Under the pieces are notes generated by a model. That model worked only from the letters and a program-made list of their open reading frames with translations, did no database searches and was not told the origin of the DNA. Both the position numbers and the translations under genes were made by a program. From the NCBI RefSeq assembly GCF_042453785.1, contig NC_091672.1, positions 5,432,001 through 5,496,000 of the forward strand: a DNA stretch of 64,000 bases. The letters are read 5' to 3'. The DNA comes from Malus domestica. Its lineage: Eukaryota > Streptophyta > Magnoliopsida > Rosales > Rosaceae. Position 1 is the stretch's first letter; each line of letters starts with the position of its first letter. Positions 22,104-32,461 of the stretch are shown here, in pieces.

Positions 22104-25100
22104 ATGGCTAGCAACGTTATGGCAGTCTTCCAAGTTCCAGTGCTCGACAACAACTTCGATAATTAGAGTGTCAAAATGAAGGCCCTTTTGGGAGCACATG
22201 ATGTATGCGAAGTCGTGGAGAAAGGCTACACTGAGCCAGAAGATGAAGCTACTCTGTACCAACCCCAGAAGGAGAGTTTGAAAGATTCAAGAAAGAGAGA
22301 CAAGAAGGCTCTCTACCTCATCTACCAAGCATTAGATGAAAATGGCTTTGAGAAAGTCTCGAGTGCAACCTCTGCCAAGCAAGCATGGGAGAAGCTTCAA
22401 ACCTCTTACAAAGGAGCCGAACAAGTGAAAAAAGGTTCGTCTTCAAGTACTGAGAGGTGAGTTCGAATCTCTACAAATGAAAGGGTCTGAATCAATATCT
22501 GATTATTTTTCAAGAGTCTTAGCCGTTTCCAATCAATTAAAAAGAAACGGAGAAAAGTTAAAAGATGTTAGAATTATGGAGAAAATACTACGCTCGTTGG
22601 ACCCCAAGTTCGAGCACATTGTCGTGACAATTGAAGAAACAAAAAACTTGGAAGAAATTAGTATAGAGCAATTAATGGGTTCGCTACAAGCATATGAAGA
22701 GAAACATAAGAAGAGGCAAGGGAATGATGAGCAACTCCTCAAGACGCATGTCCAGCCAAAGAAGAAAGAAGAAAGCTTCGACAACGAGAGAAGCCAGTAC
22801 AGAAGAAGTCGTGGTCGAGGTCGTGGACGTGGACATGGACGTGGACGTGGTTGGAACTTCAACAACCATAGTAACTACGAAAGAGGAGAAAGCTCAACAA
22901 AAGGTCGTGGAAGAGGACGCTCAAACTTGAGGTATGAAAAATCTCAAGTTCAATGCTACAATTGTCAAAAGTTTGGGCATTATGCTTGGGAATGTAGAGC
23001 TCCAAGCAACAGGCCTGATGAGAAGGTCAATTATGTGAAAGAAGAGAAAGAAGATAATAGCTGTGGATGCAAATTTCTTCCTCCTCGATCTTGGACGATT
23101 TTGTACCTACAAAACAATTAACACCTTAGGTTAAGGCCAAGAGCCTCACGCGCCCACGATGAATGGGGGGGGCTTTGGCCGAAGAACCTCCGATGCCAAA
23201 GTTAGAATTTAGAGAGAAAGAATGTTTAGAGAATTTTGGGATTTTTGCCAAAGTGTTGGAATTAGCTTTTTGGTGAGAATGGGAGTATATTTATAGGGAT
23301 AGGAGGTGGCTAGGGTTTTTAGGTTTAATTTAGGTTTAATTAGCCAATTTATTTGGCTATTAAACATAAGATGAATGTTTTGGTGGTTTTTGAATTTATT
23401 GGGTAATAAAAAGGAAGAAATGGTGAAAAAGGTAGAAAAAAGTGATGGATTAGGTTTTGAAATGGGGATAGCCGGCCATGTGGTGTTTTAGGGTTGAATT
23501 GGATGTATTTTGTAGTTATTTGGATATAATGGATGGTTTAATTGACAATTAATGGGTTAATTAGGCAATAAACCCATTAATTAGCCAATTAACATAATTT
23601 AAAAGGAATGTGTTTGGGAATTACCTTGTAGAAAGGATTTGATGAGATGGACTTTGAATTGTTACCTATTTTGGGCACTTCTGTCTTGGTTGAAAGAGGG
23701 TTGCCCGCTGCTTGCGCGTAGGAACCTCGTTGTACTGCAAGGGTATTTTTGTCATTTTTGTCCAAAAATCCATTTGTCGCCCTGTGAATATTTTTGGCTC
23801 CACAATAGCGTTGTGCTACTAGCATGCAAGAACAATGATGGAGACCAAGACTATACATGGTACCTTGACACCGGCACCAGCAACCACATGTGCGGAAGAA
23901 AAAGCATGTTCGTAGAGCTCAATGAATCGGTGAGTGGCAACGTTTTTTTTTTGGAGACGAATCCAAAATACCCGTCAAAGGAAAAGGTAACATCCTAATT
24001 CCCCTAAAAAATGGCGGTCACCAATTAATTTCAAATGTCTACTACATGCCCAATATGAAAAGCAACATTTTGAGTTTGGGACAACTCTTAGAAAAAGGTT
24101 ATGATATTCACATGAAAAATTATAGCCTTTTTCTTAGAGATGACAAAGGAAGATTAATTGCCAAGGTGAAAATGTCAAAGAATAGGATGTTTCCTATGAA
24201 TATTCAAAATGATGTTGCAAAGTGTCTCAAGATATGTTACAAAGACGCATCCTGGCTTTGGCATCTTCGTTTTGGGCATCTTAACTTTGGGGGACTGGAG
24301 TTATTATCCAAAAAGGAGATGGTGAGAGGCTTACCGTGCATCAGTCACCCTAATCAAGTTTTCGAAGGATGTTTACTTGGGAAACAGTTCAGGAAAAGCT
24401 TTCCAAAGGAGTCGACCATAAGAGCCCAGAAGCCACTCGAGCTTATTCACACCGATGTGTGCGGTCCAATAAAACCAAGTTCTTTGGGTAAAAATAATTA
24501 TTTCCTTCTCTTCATTGATGATTTTTCAAGGAAAACCTGGGTGTATTTCTTGAAGCAGAAATCAGAGGTATTTGGAGCATTTAAGATGTTCAAAGCCGCT
24601 GTAGAAAAAGAAAGTGGTTGCAAGATCAAAGCCATGAGATCTGATCGAGGAGGAGAATTCACTTCGAAGGAATTTCAAGAATTTTGTGAAGCCAATGGAA
24701 TTCGTCGACCTTTGACAGTTCTAAGATCCCCTCAGCAAAATGGTGTGGCGGAAAGAAAAAATCAAACCATCCTCGACATGGCTAGAAGCATGCTCAAAAG
24801 TAAGAGATTGCCTAAGGAGTTGTGGGCAGAAGCTGTAGCATGTGCTATCTACCTATCCAATTGGTCTTCAACAAGAAGTGTGTGGGGAAAGACTCCACAA
24901 GAAGCATGGAGTGGAAGAAAGTCGGGTATCTCTCATCTAAGAGTTTTTGGAAGCATAACCCATGTACATGTACCAGACGAGAGGAGAACCAAACTTGACG
25001 ACAAAAGTGAGAAGTTCATCTTCATCGGCTATGACTCAAATTCAAAAGGCTATAAGCTGTATAATCCAAACAATGGGAAGATGATGATCAGTCGAGACGT

Positions 25101-26929
25101 GACTTTCAATGAAGAAGGAGAATGGGATTTTGGCTCTCATGCAAGTGATCTCAGCTTCTTTCCTCAGTTTGAAGAAGATAATGAACAAGGAATGATGGAG
25201 CAAGCAAGAGAGGTTCAACAAGAGTCCACTACTCCACCTGCTTTACCAACATCAACCAATCATGATAATTCACCAGCATCAGCATCATCAAGTGGGAGTC
25301 TAAATGAAAGAGAAATACCACGCACAAGAAGTCTACGAGATCTCTATGAGGTAGCTAAAAGACTTGATAATCCTACGCTTTTCTATCTCTTTGCTGGTTG
25401 CGAACCAGTCGACTTCGAAGAAGCAGTGCAAGATACTAAGTGGAGGAAAACAATGGATGAAGAAATCGAAGCAATCCAGAAAAATGATACTTGGGAACTC
25501 GCTATTCTTCCGAAATGACACAAAGCCATCGGAGTCAAGTAGGTGTATAAGACAAAGAAGAATGCCAACAGAGAGGTCGAAAGATACAAGGCGAGATTAG
25601 TGGCGAAAGGTTATTGTCAAAGACCCGGAATCGACTATGATAAGGTATTTGCATCCGTTGCTCGGTTGGAAACTATACGATTACTAATTTCTTTGGCAGC
25701 TCAAAACAAATGGAAGATTCAACAAATGGATGTGAAGTCCGCTTTCCTAAATGGAGTCCTTGAAGGAGAAGTCTACATTCAGCAACCATCAGGCTATGAA
25801 ATCAAAGGGCATGAAGACAAAGTTCTGAAGCTGAAGAAAGCCTTCTATGGGTTAAAACAAGCCCCACGAGTATGGAATAGTCGCATCGACAAGTACTTTC
25901 AGGAGAACAACTTCATCAAGTGCCCTCATCAACATGCTCTTTACGTCAAAGTCAAAGATGAAGATATTCTGATTGTGTGCTTATATGTGGATGATCTAGT
26001 CTTCACTGGAAGTGATCCAAGCATGTATGAAGAGTTCAAGAGAGTGATGACCAAAGAATTCGAGATGACCGACATCGGGTTGATGCCATACTACCTAGGC
26101 ATTGAAGTCAAGCAGAACGAAGAAGGTATTTTCATCTCCCAAGAAAGTTACACAAAAGAGATACTGAAAAAGTTCAAAATGGACGACTGCAAGCCCATAA
26201 GCACGCTAGTGGAGTGCGGAGTCAAACTAACCAAGCATGACGAAGGAAAAAGTGTAGATCCAACATTTTTCAAAAGTCTAGTTAGAAGCTTGCGTTACTT
26301 GACTTGCACAAGACCAGATATTCTCTATGTCGTCGGATTAGTCAGTCGTTACATGGAGAATCCCAAAACTACACATTTGAAGACAGCCAAAAGAATTATT
26401 CAATACCTTAAAGGTACTATGAACTTTGGCTTGTTCTATTCAAGTTCTGATAACTACAAACTTGCTGGATATAGCGACAGTGATTGGGCAGGAGATTCCG
26501 ACGATAGAAAAAGCAATACTGGATTTGTGTTCTTCATGGGAGACACTGCATTCACATGGATGTCGAAGAAGCAACCGATTGTCACTCTTTCTACCTGCGA
26601 AGCTGAATACGTAGCTGCTACCGCATGCGTCTGCCATGCAATTTGGCTGAGAAACTTGCTAAAAGAATTAAGCATGCCACAAGAAGAGCCAATAGAGATC
26701 TATGTCGACAACAAATCTGCAATAGCTTTAGCAAAGAATCCAATATTTCATGACAGGAGCAAGCATATAGATACCCGTTATCACTACATAAGAGAGTGCA
26801 TTGCAAGAAAGGATGTGTAAGTGGAATACGTGAAGTCTCAAGACCAAGTCGCCGACATATTCACCAAGCCACTCAAACAAGAAGACTTTATGAGACTGAG
26901 GAACTCAATCGGCGTCACAAGACAAGATT
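22104..26929 (+). pseudogene. Nested copia gag-pol polyprotein, decayed
   Basis: Order: gag from the ATG at 22104 (stop near 22164, frameshift in an A/G run near 22427), an RGRGRGRG basic stretch, zinc knuckle [14 protein letters not shown] (about 22957), then a solo LTR insertion at 23062. Protease resumes with WYLDTGTSNHMCG (about 23860), followed by a frameshift in a T run near 23945. Integrase has WHLRFGHLNFGGL and SDRGGEF; reverse transcriptase has [11 protein letters not shown] and YVDDL; RNase H has SDSDWAGDSDDRKS. Further stops occur near 25516, 25543 and 26818. Confidence 0.9.
23062..23804 (-). mobile_element. Solo LTR inserted into copia gag-pol
   Basis: The 743-bp block begins TGTGGATGC and ends GGCTCCACA, with the perfect 5-bp target duplication ATAGC on both sides (23057-23061 and 23805-23809). 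The canonical reading is minus (TGTGGAGCC...). Removing the block and one duplication rejoins the copia frame (EDNS to VVLLACKNN). No internal region or second LTR is present. Confidence 0.85.
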
Positions 26930-26938
26930 AAGGGGGGA

Positions 26939-27464
26939 TGTTGAAATGTAATCTTGTTCTTAGCCCAAGAAGATGATCCAGCCCATAGAAAACTCATGAA
27001 ATGTGCTAGAAAATGCTAGCAAAAGGTTGTCGGTGAAGTGATATGCTAGAAAACTCTAGCAAAGTGCAGCAATTTGTGGTATAGTCAAGTCCACCGCCTT
27101 ATGCTTAAGAAAATATAAAATGTTTTTGTTTGTGGTAGAATCTAGAAACATATTGGCTGAAATTGGAAAAGTGTGCATGATCAATGCACTAGAAAATTCT
27201 AGTGAATGTATAAGTCGGCAAACATGCCCTATAAATATAGGTATGTGTGTGTGTTGCCAAGCAAGAGAGCAAGAAGTGAGAAAAGAGTGAAGAAGTGTAA
27301 GAGTGTTTGAGTGTTTCCTCTTGTACTAAGTTTGTGAGTGAATAAAAATTTTGTGTAATACATTGAGTGTTCTTTCTTTCTCTTGCCTATCAATTCCGCT
27401 GCATTACATTCTTTTTTATGAGATAAACATCTCCAAAGTAGTGAAGTCTTTTTAAGCCCTAACA
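26939..27464 (+). repeat. 3' LTR of nested copia
   Basis: 526-bp LTR after the purine tract; its last 181 bases match 21907-22087. Confidence 0.85.
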
Positions 27465-28235
27465 CTACGCACTGTCTTCGACCCGTACAAGACTGCTGCT
27501 TGCAATCCCAACCCGACCCGCCGATCTGACCAATCCATCACACCACTACTACACTTTTGTCTCGCACTGCTGTTGTATCTGCTACCATCCCTGACTCCAA
27601 ATGCTTCGTTCCCTGACCTGCTGCTGCACATTTGCCGCTATGTCGACCATGCCCGCCTTGAACTAGAACCCGACTTGCAATCTAACCTCCACAACAGACC
27701 TGTCTCTGTCAAGCTGTACCAGATCCTTTGCACCACTATACCTACTGTATGCGCACCTCCATCTAACCACTGCACTCGCAGTTGTTTTGTTTGTTAGAAA
27801 ACCACTGCCCAGAAAGAGTGGTTGAAAGAAATGAGAAAAGAAAAAACAAAGAGAAGAAAATAAAAAATTAAAAAAGAAAAAAACAAGAAATTATTTTTGG
27901 CTATTTGTTTTAGGCCCACATGGGCAAAGAAAATAATATGGTTAAGTTTGTTTTAGGCCCGCATGAATTGTTGGTTGTTTGGAATTGTTTTGTGACCGTC
28001 ATTCGAGTGCTTGGAATTGTGACCACTCGAGTGATAGTGTATGTGTTTGTTTGTTCGTTGCTACAATTGACATATGAAAATCTCGTCCGTTTAGTGAAAG
28101 GTTCTTTCCATACTCTCAACACCAGCTAGTCTGAATCAGAATCAATTTACCAGCCAAATTAGCTTGGCAACAAGAATCAATTTGCCAATCAAGTCAAGTT
28201 TGCATGTCTGCCAGTCCGCCTAATGGAGCATGTCC

Positions 28236-28415
28236 GAGTTGCGGAGCCTGCATGCCTGTCTATCTATGTTGCGGAGCCTGCCAATCTATTTGTCCGTGTT
28301 GCGGAGCCTGCCTTTCTGTCTATCCGCGTTACGGAGCCTGCCTGTTTGTCTGTCCACGTTGCAGAGACTGCCTGCCTGTTTGTCTGCGTTGCGAAGCTTG
28401 CTTGTCTGTCCAACT
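28236..28415 (+). repeat. 30-bp minisatellite, about six copies
   Basis: Units of the type GTTGCGGAGCCTGCC plus a TCTGTCTATCCGC-like half repeat every 30 bases. All three frames stay open because 30 is a multiple of three, which creates artificial Cys-rich or Leu-rich frames. Confidence 0.85.
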
Positions 28416-28743
28416 AACGAAACTTGCATCCACATCTACTTGTTGGCAAACTCATGTTGTTTACCGCTATGAGTTTGTCGGGGGGTGTTGGAACATAATA
28501 GATTTAGGATTTGGGCTCAGCCCGTTAGAATTAGGTTTTCTTAGATATTAGGGTTAGTTTTTATAGATAGAGTGCTTTGTTATTCATTAGAGAATAAGTT
28601 AATCGTGATGTAGCATCTTGGGATTTTATAGTCGTTTCGACATTCTTGTTTGTTTAATAATATTCTTATTATTTTATAATCTTGGTTATCTCATACTCTA
28701 ATATTCAACTAGAAGAGGTATGAAAACCAGCACAGAAGACTGA

Positions 28744-29248
28744 TCAGCGCAACCTTCTGGCTTCCCTCTCATATTCGAGCAAGATAAGGATATCACCCTC
28801 CCTGACTGGGCCCTTGACGTTTCTCGTGATGAAACGGTTCTGGTCATCTAAAAACTCGAGTCTCACTTGAGTCATCTGCGCACGAGATCCAGTCTGTCCC
28901 ATAACTTTGACCAGAATAGCATGTGTTGAGCATGAATCCTACATTAGAAAAATGAGAGACCTTACATATGCTTATAAAAAGTTGGGCTACTTTCCAAATT
29001 GCCAATTAGTTTATGGTGGAACCGAACTCCAGCCTTCTTCATGGTATCAGAACCAAGTTGTTTCACGTGTGAAACCCAACGGCAACGCATGCTCCACGTC
29101 ACCCAATTTGTATTGTCCACGTGCTAGGCTTGAAAATTCGTCACATGTGGGGGGACGTGTTTAGAGTGAATTCTACATCAAGAAAATTGTCAATTAATTT
29201 TATGGTAAAACCTCAGCTTTCTTCAGCATGCTTGATCATGTTTTACAT
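28744..29248 (-). pseudogene. RPS28: 40S ribosomal protein S28 pseudogene, interrupted by a TRIM element
   Basis: Minus-strand codons from 28918 to the TGA at 28744 encode an S28-like tail ([46 protein letters not shown]). The first codons lie at 29226-29248, beyond a 302-bp insertion: an ATG at 29246, then TAA where the intact gene at 55518 has GAA, then codons for MIKH. Upstream DNA to about 29430 matches the last part of the RPS28 intron 1 (55345-55516), so this copy arose by DNA duplication, not retroposition. It is disrupted by the early stop and the insertion and has several substitutions at conserved positions. Confidence 0.85.
28924..29225 (+). mobile_element. TRIM-like retrotransposon inside the RPS28 pseudogene
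   Basis: The element starts TGTTGAGCATGAATCC, has a first LTR ending CAGCCTTCTTCA near 29041, a degenerate tRNA-Met primer site (TGGTATCAGAACC), about 115 bp of internal DNA, and a shorter second LTR (about 29157-29225) ending CAGCTTTCTTCA. Flanking GCATG occurs at 28919-28923 and 29226-29230, a perfect 5-bp duplication. It has no coding capacity. Confidence 0.8.
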
Positions 29249-29789
29249 TCTTCACCGTTAACAAAATAGAAAGAGAAAGTTTTAGAAAAACACAAAATCG
29301 TCAATTTAGTTCAAACCCTACAATCTAATAATCCGAGCTAGCTGAATTGTATGAGGAATATACTGAAATACAACATATATGCAACAAGACAGCGGGTAAA
29401 GGAAAGCAACGTACAATGCAAAATTATGCCTCGTTTTCGAACAAAAAATGTGGACGAGAAACAATCGAATCGCCAATTTATACGATGATGAACTAAGATG
29501 ATGAACGAAACGATGGTTCGGCCTATACACTATACCACCACGAATGTCTTTCTCAACCAAGAGACACCCAAATTGTCCTTCATTTTTCTAACAAAGAACC
29601 GAGACTTTTTTACTTCTCCAAATCAAATTCACCAAACACATATATAACGCATCATGTTCAAACAAATGAAGTATAAAACGCATACAGACTACAGAACTGA
29701 AAAAAGAAAATGGGATGAATTACTCATCGTTAAATTGGGAAATCAAAAGGAAATACCATTTTACTAAAAGCCATCATTCAATATAGGAC

Positions 29790-30090
29790 AAACATTAAAA
29801 ACCAATGTGGGACTCTTTTAATTTCGCATCCTCACATGCACGCTTATATGAGTGAATTTTCAAGCCAAACACGTTGACCACACAAATTGGATGATGTGGA
29901 GCATGTATGGTCGTTGGGCTTCATACGTGGGTCAACCTGCTCTGATACCACGAAGAAAGTTGAAATTTCACCATAAAACTAATTGGTAATAAGGAGAGTA
30001 GCCATTGCAAAATTTTTCCTTTCACTAATGTGTTACTCTTTTACCTTCACGTGCTCCACACGGCTCACATATTGAAGGTATTTTCCATAA
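29790..30090 (-). mobile_element. Second TRIM-like element of the same group
   Basis: On the minus strand it shows the same order as 28924-29225: CAATTAGTTTTATGGTG, CAACTTTCTTCG, primer site TGGTATCAGAGC, then internal DNA ending in a GAAAATTC/CCCACATTGG-type stretch. Exact ends were not fixed. It lies upstream (on the minus strand) of the RPS28 pseudogene, probably in its old intron 1. Confidence 0.55.
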
Positions 30091-30249
30091 ACAAAATCAT
30101 TGAGAAATATCATGAGCCATTAAAATTTCACAGAAGGAACTTAGAATGCTACAGCATACATTTGAAAATTCAATAAAATATTAACTAAAAAAGCCAAATT
30201 TATCAGTATTCCACAGTTTTCTCTGTGTTGCTACAATAAAACGGTAAGA

Positions 30250-30440
30250 AAAAGAGGGGAAGATGAAACCTTAACAGAGAGGGAGACTGGGGGTAAAACG
30301 GGTATACCCCAACTTCTTGAAAGGAGCTCTGCAATTTTTGGTCGCTGCAACGATACGATGAGGAGCGAGACGCACACAGAGAAGGGAAAGTTAGAACAGA
30401 CTCAGAGAGCTAGTTATTTAGGAGGAAATGAATAGAAGGG
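30250..30440 (-). other. Possible leader exon of the RPS28 pseudogene
   Basis: The minus strand is CT-rich (TCTCTGTGTGCGTCTCGC and others) and ends CTCTGTTAAG before a GTTTCATC donor near 30270. It does not resemble the leader exon at 54530. If it belongs to this pseudogene, the two RPS28 copies have different first exons. Confidence 0.3.
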
Positions 30441-31132
30441 AAAGTTACCGCAGTGTTGAAAAACAATAATTCATATTCATCTAGGTGTGAGTTGAATTCC
30501 CACTTATCCTCCTACCTTAATATATAACAATTTAACTACCAACATTATCGTTGTAAAAAAAATTCTAAATAGATATGGAAATCAAAATATGTTTATTGTA
30601 GCTAATTGCTAATTTTTTTTATTAGAAAGGGACGTGATCATCTTTTTGGCACTCCAACTTACCACCCAAGCACTCCTTGTTTTTGAAGTGATTGAACATA
30701 AAATAATATATCAATGATTTAGCAACATGAAATTCAGGTTGACCTAAACATCTGGCTGATGATTACATAACCCCCAAACACACGTACATAATTGTAGTTA
30801 AGAAAAAAGGGTAATTAGTTACAATAAATATATGACATTTGATTACAAAAATTATTAGTCATCATCACATATGATCTAAAACATATTTTAACAGTTTTGC
30901 CTCATATATGTCATCATTGTGACGTCGATATATGTTCAATATGTTGTCCTTACTTATAAATGATCATTTATGCAACCCAAAAGTTAAAAAATAAAAGTGT
31001 TTGAAGACAATATTTTACTAACTAAAAACATCTCCAATCACCCAAAACACAACTCATAACTAAGAACTAAGAATTCGATCATCATTAGTAGGGTAAAAAT
31101 AAAATCTGACAATAAGCGTCAACATAGTGAAA
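30441..31132. other. AT-rich intergenic DNA, no gene seen
   Basis: No coding or repeat structure recognised. Confidence 0.5.
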
Positions 31133-31498
31133 TTAACTTGACTTAGTTCTGATTCCAGTAACTTTAACTTGGTGTGACTCGGGATCGTACAAAACAAGCT
31201 TAGGTTTTCCACCATCCTGAATCATGTGAACTTTGCCAAGATTTGTTCTAATCCCCAATGGCCAGGCTACAAATCCAGTCCCATCAGGAAAATAAATCCT
31301 ACGGATCATTTTCCAAGCATCCGCTTTCAGAACCCATATGTCGATATACGAATTCTTCAAAGCGTAACCATGTCTTTTATGGAACAAAGAGAGTGATCTG
31401 TCAAACACTCCAATACAAATTTGACATATAAAATCGGATACTAGCACAATCTTTTGAGCAACCTCACTGTGTTTGATATATATAAGGATCGTTAACAA
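31133..31498 (-). pseudogene. F-box-associated domain fragment
   Basis: The minus frame, from about 31405 down to the stop at 31133, reads DRSLSLFHKRHGYALKNSYI, DIWVLKADAWKMIRRIYFPD and LVLYDPESHQVKVTGI. This resembles the C-terminal F-box-associated domain of plant F-box/kelch proteins (SCF substrate receptors). No F-box motif or upstream exon was found nearby, so it is a gene fragment. The identification is by pattern only. Confidence 0.5.
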
Positions 31499-31570
31499 TC
31501 AAACCCTAAGCCAAAATCTTGACAATTTGACATTAAATGATAACTGCTGCAATTATTACATTATTATGCA

Positions 31571-31981
31571 TGCAGCGATTACAACAAATAATAGGAGTTT
31601 ACTTACTTGTAGTAGAAAACATTAACAGCAAGTTAATCACTTGTCTTCTCTTTTCTTGGTTACGAAATTGATCCTAGAACACTCAATGGGACTGCTTCTA
31701 GCGTGAAGGATCACACTTACCCGAGAAGAGAGACCAAAGTGATATTTATATGTACTGCAACTCATCCCCCCATCAAGGATGCAGTTACAAGCAGTTTATC
31801 CATTTAACTGCTAATTAATTCAAACAATTATAACTTAAAGTTTCCCACCTTTGTGGCTCTGAACCTGTACGAGTCACACGAATAAGTCCTAAATGAAATA
31901 CAACCATTTTGTTCTATATAATTGCACTAAACATGAACTGATGAGGCTCACTTCATTTTAGGATTTCTTACATTTCCCACA
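31571..31981 (-). repeat. Possible LTR of the copia element at 32-36 kb
   Basis: On the minus strand it starts TGTGGGAAATGTAAG, has a TATA-like CATATAAATATC and ends AATCGCTGCA. It lies about 480 bases beyond the RNase H stop with no purine tract directly before it, so the assignment is weak. Confidence 0.35.
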
Positions 31982-32157
31982 TGATGAGCAAAATCTGTTC
32001 AATAAATTGAATTGCAAATATACATACAAATGTGATCACTTATTGCATTTTCTCAATGACTTAAACAACTATACATTGAAAATTCACCAATTGAGTTTTA
32101 GAGCTATTCAACATTGAATACAATGTCAGAACTCTAAAACCACAAACTGATTAACCT

Positions 32158-32159
<2 letters not shown>

Positions 32160-32213
<54 letters not shown>
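32160..32213. repeat. (TA)n microsatellite
   Basis: About 25 TA units with one interruption. Confidence 0.95.
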
Positions 32214-32461
32214 AATGTATGTTGTATTCTAGAGAAGAAAATTCTTGGGACATAATTGCATGCAAGTCAAATACTCCCACATTTCTTTGGTCACAAGGTA
32301 CTGCAGATACCTTGAATACTTGAATAATCATTAAGCATGTTAAAAACATTAACCTTTAGCATTACAACACATGTATTAACATTATGACATTACTGATGGC
32401 TTACACAATACATACAGATTTGTGTAGCTTACTCCCACACTTAAAGAACATCAAATGTTGA

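Larger units (their letters stand above)
21907..27464 (+). mobile_element. Nested copia element with truncated 5' LTR
   Basis: The 3' LTR is 26939-27464 (526 bp, TGTTGAAATG...CCCTAACA). Only the last 181 bp of the 5' LTR remain (21907-22087). The shared part has about five differences, so this insertion is older than the copia at 15.3 kb. The primer site is altered (TGGTACCAAAGC). A polypurine tract AGGGGGGA precedes the 3' LTR. Confidence 0.85.
21233..28709 (+). mobile_element. Non-coding (LARD-like) LTR retrotransposon, host of nested copia
   Basis: The left LTR (21233-about 21446) starts TGTTGGAAAATTATAGATTT; the right LTR (28486-28709) starts TGTTGGAACATAATAGATTT. They are similar but clearly diverged. 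A tRNA-Met primer site TGGTATCAGAGC lies at 21448-21459. Flanks CAGAA and TAGAA are a likely 5-bp duplication with one change. Outside the nested copia no gag or pol domain is visible, so the element is non-autonomous. Its 3' part holds a 30-bp minisatellite (28236-28415). Confidence 0.75.

Noticed and set aside
22533..22930. Second-frame Arg/Pro- or Val/Asp-rich proteins
   Set aside because: Antisense and shifted readings of the GGTCGTGG-type repeats in copia gag.
28204..28551. Cys-rich secreted peptide gene with repeats
   Set aside because: The repeats are a 30-bp minisatellite open in three frames, inside a non-coding retroelement.
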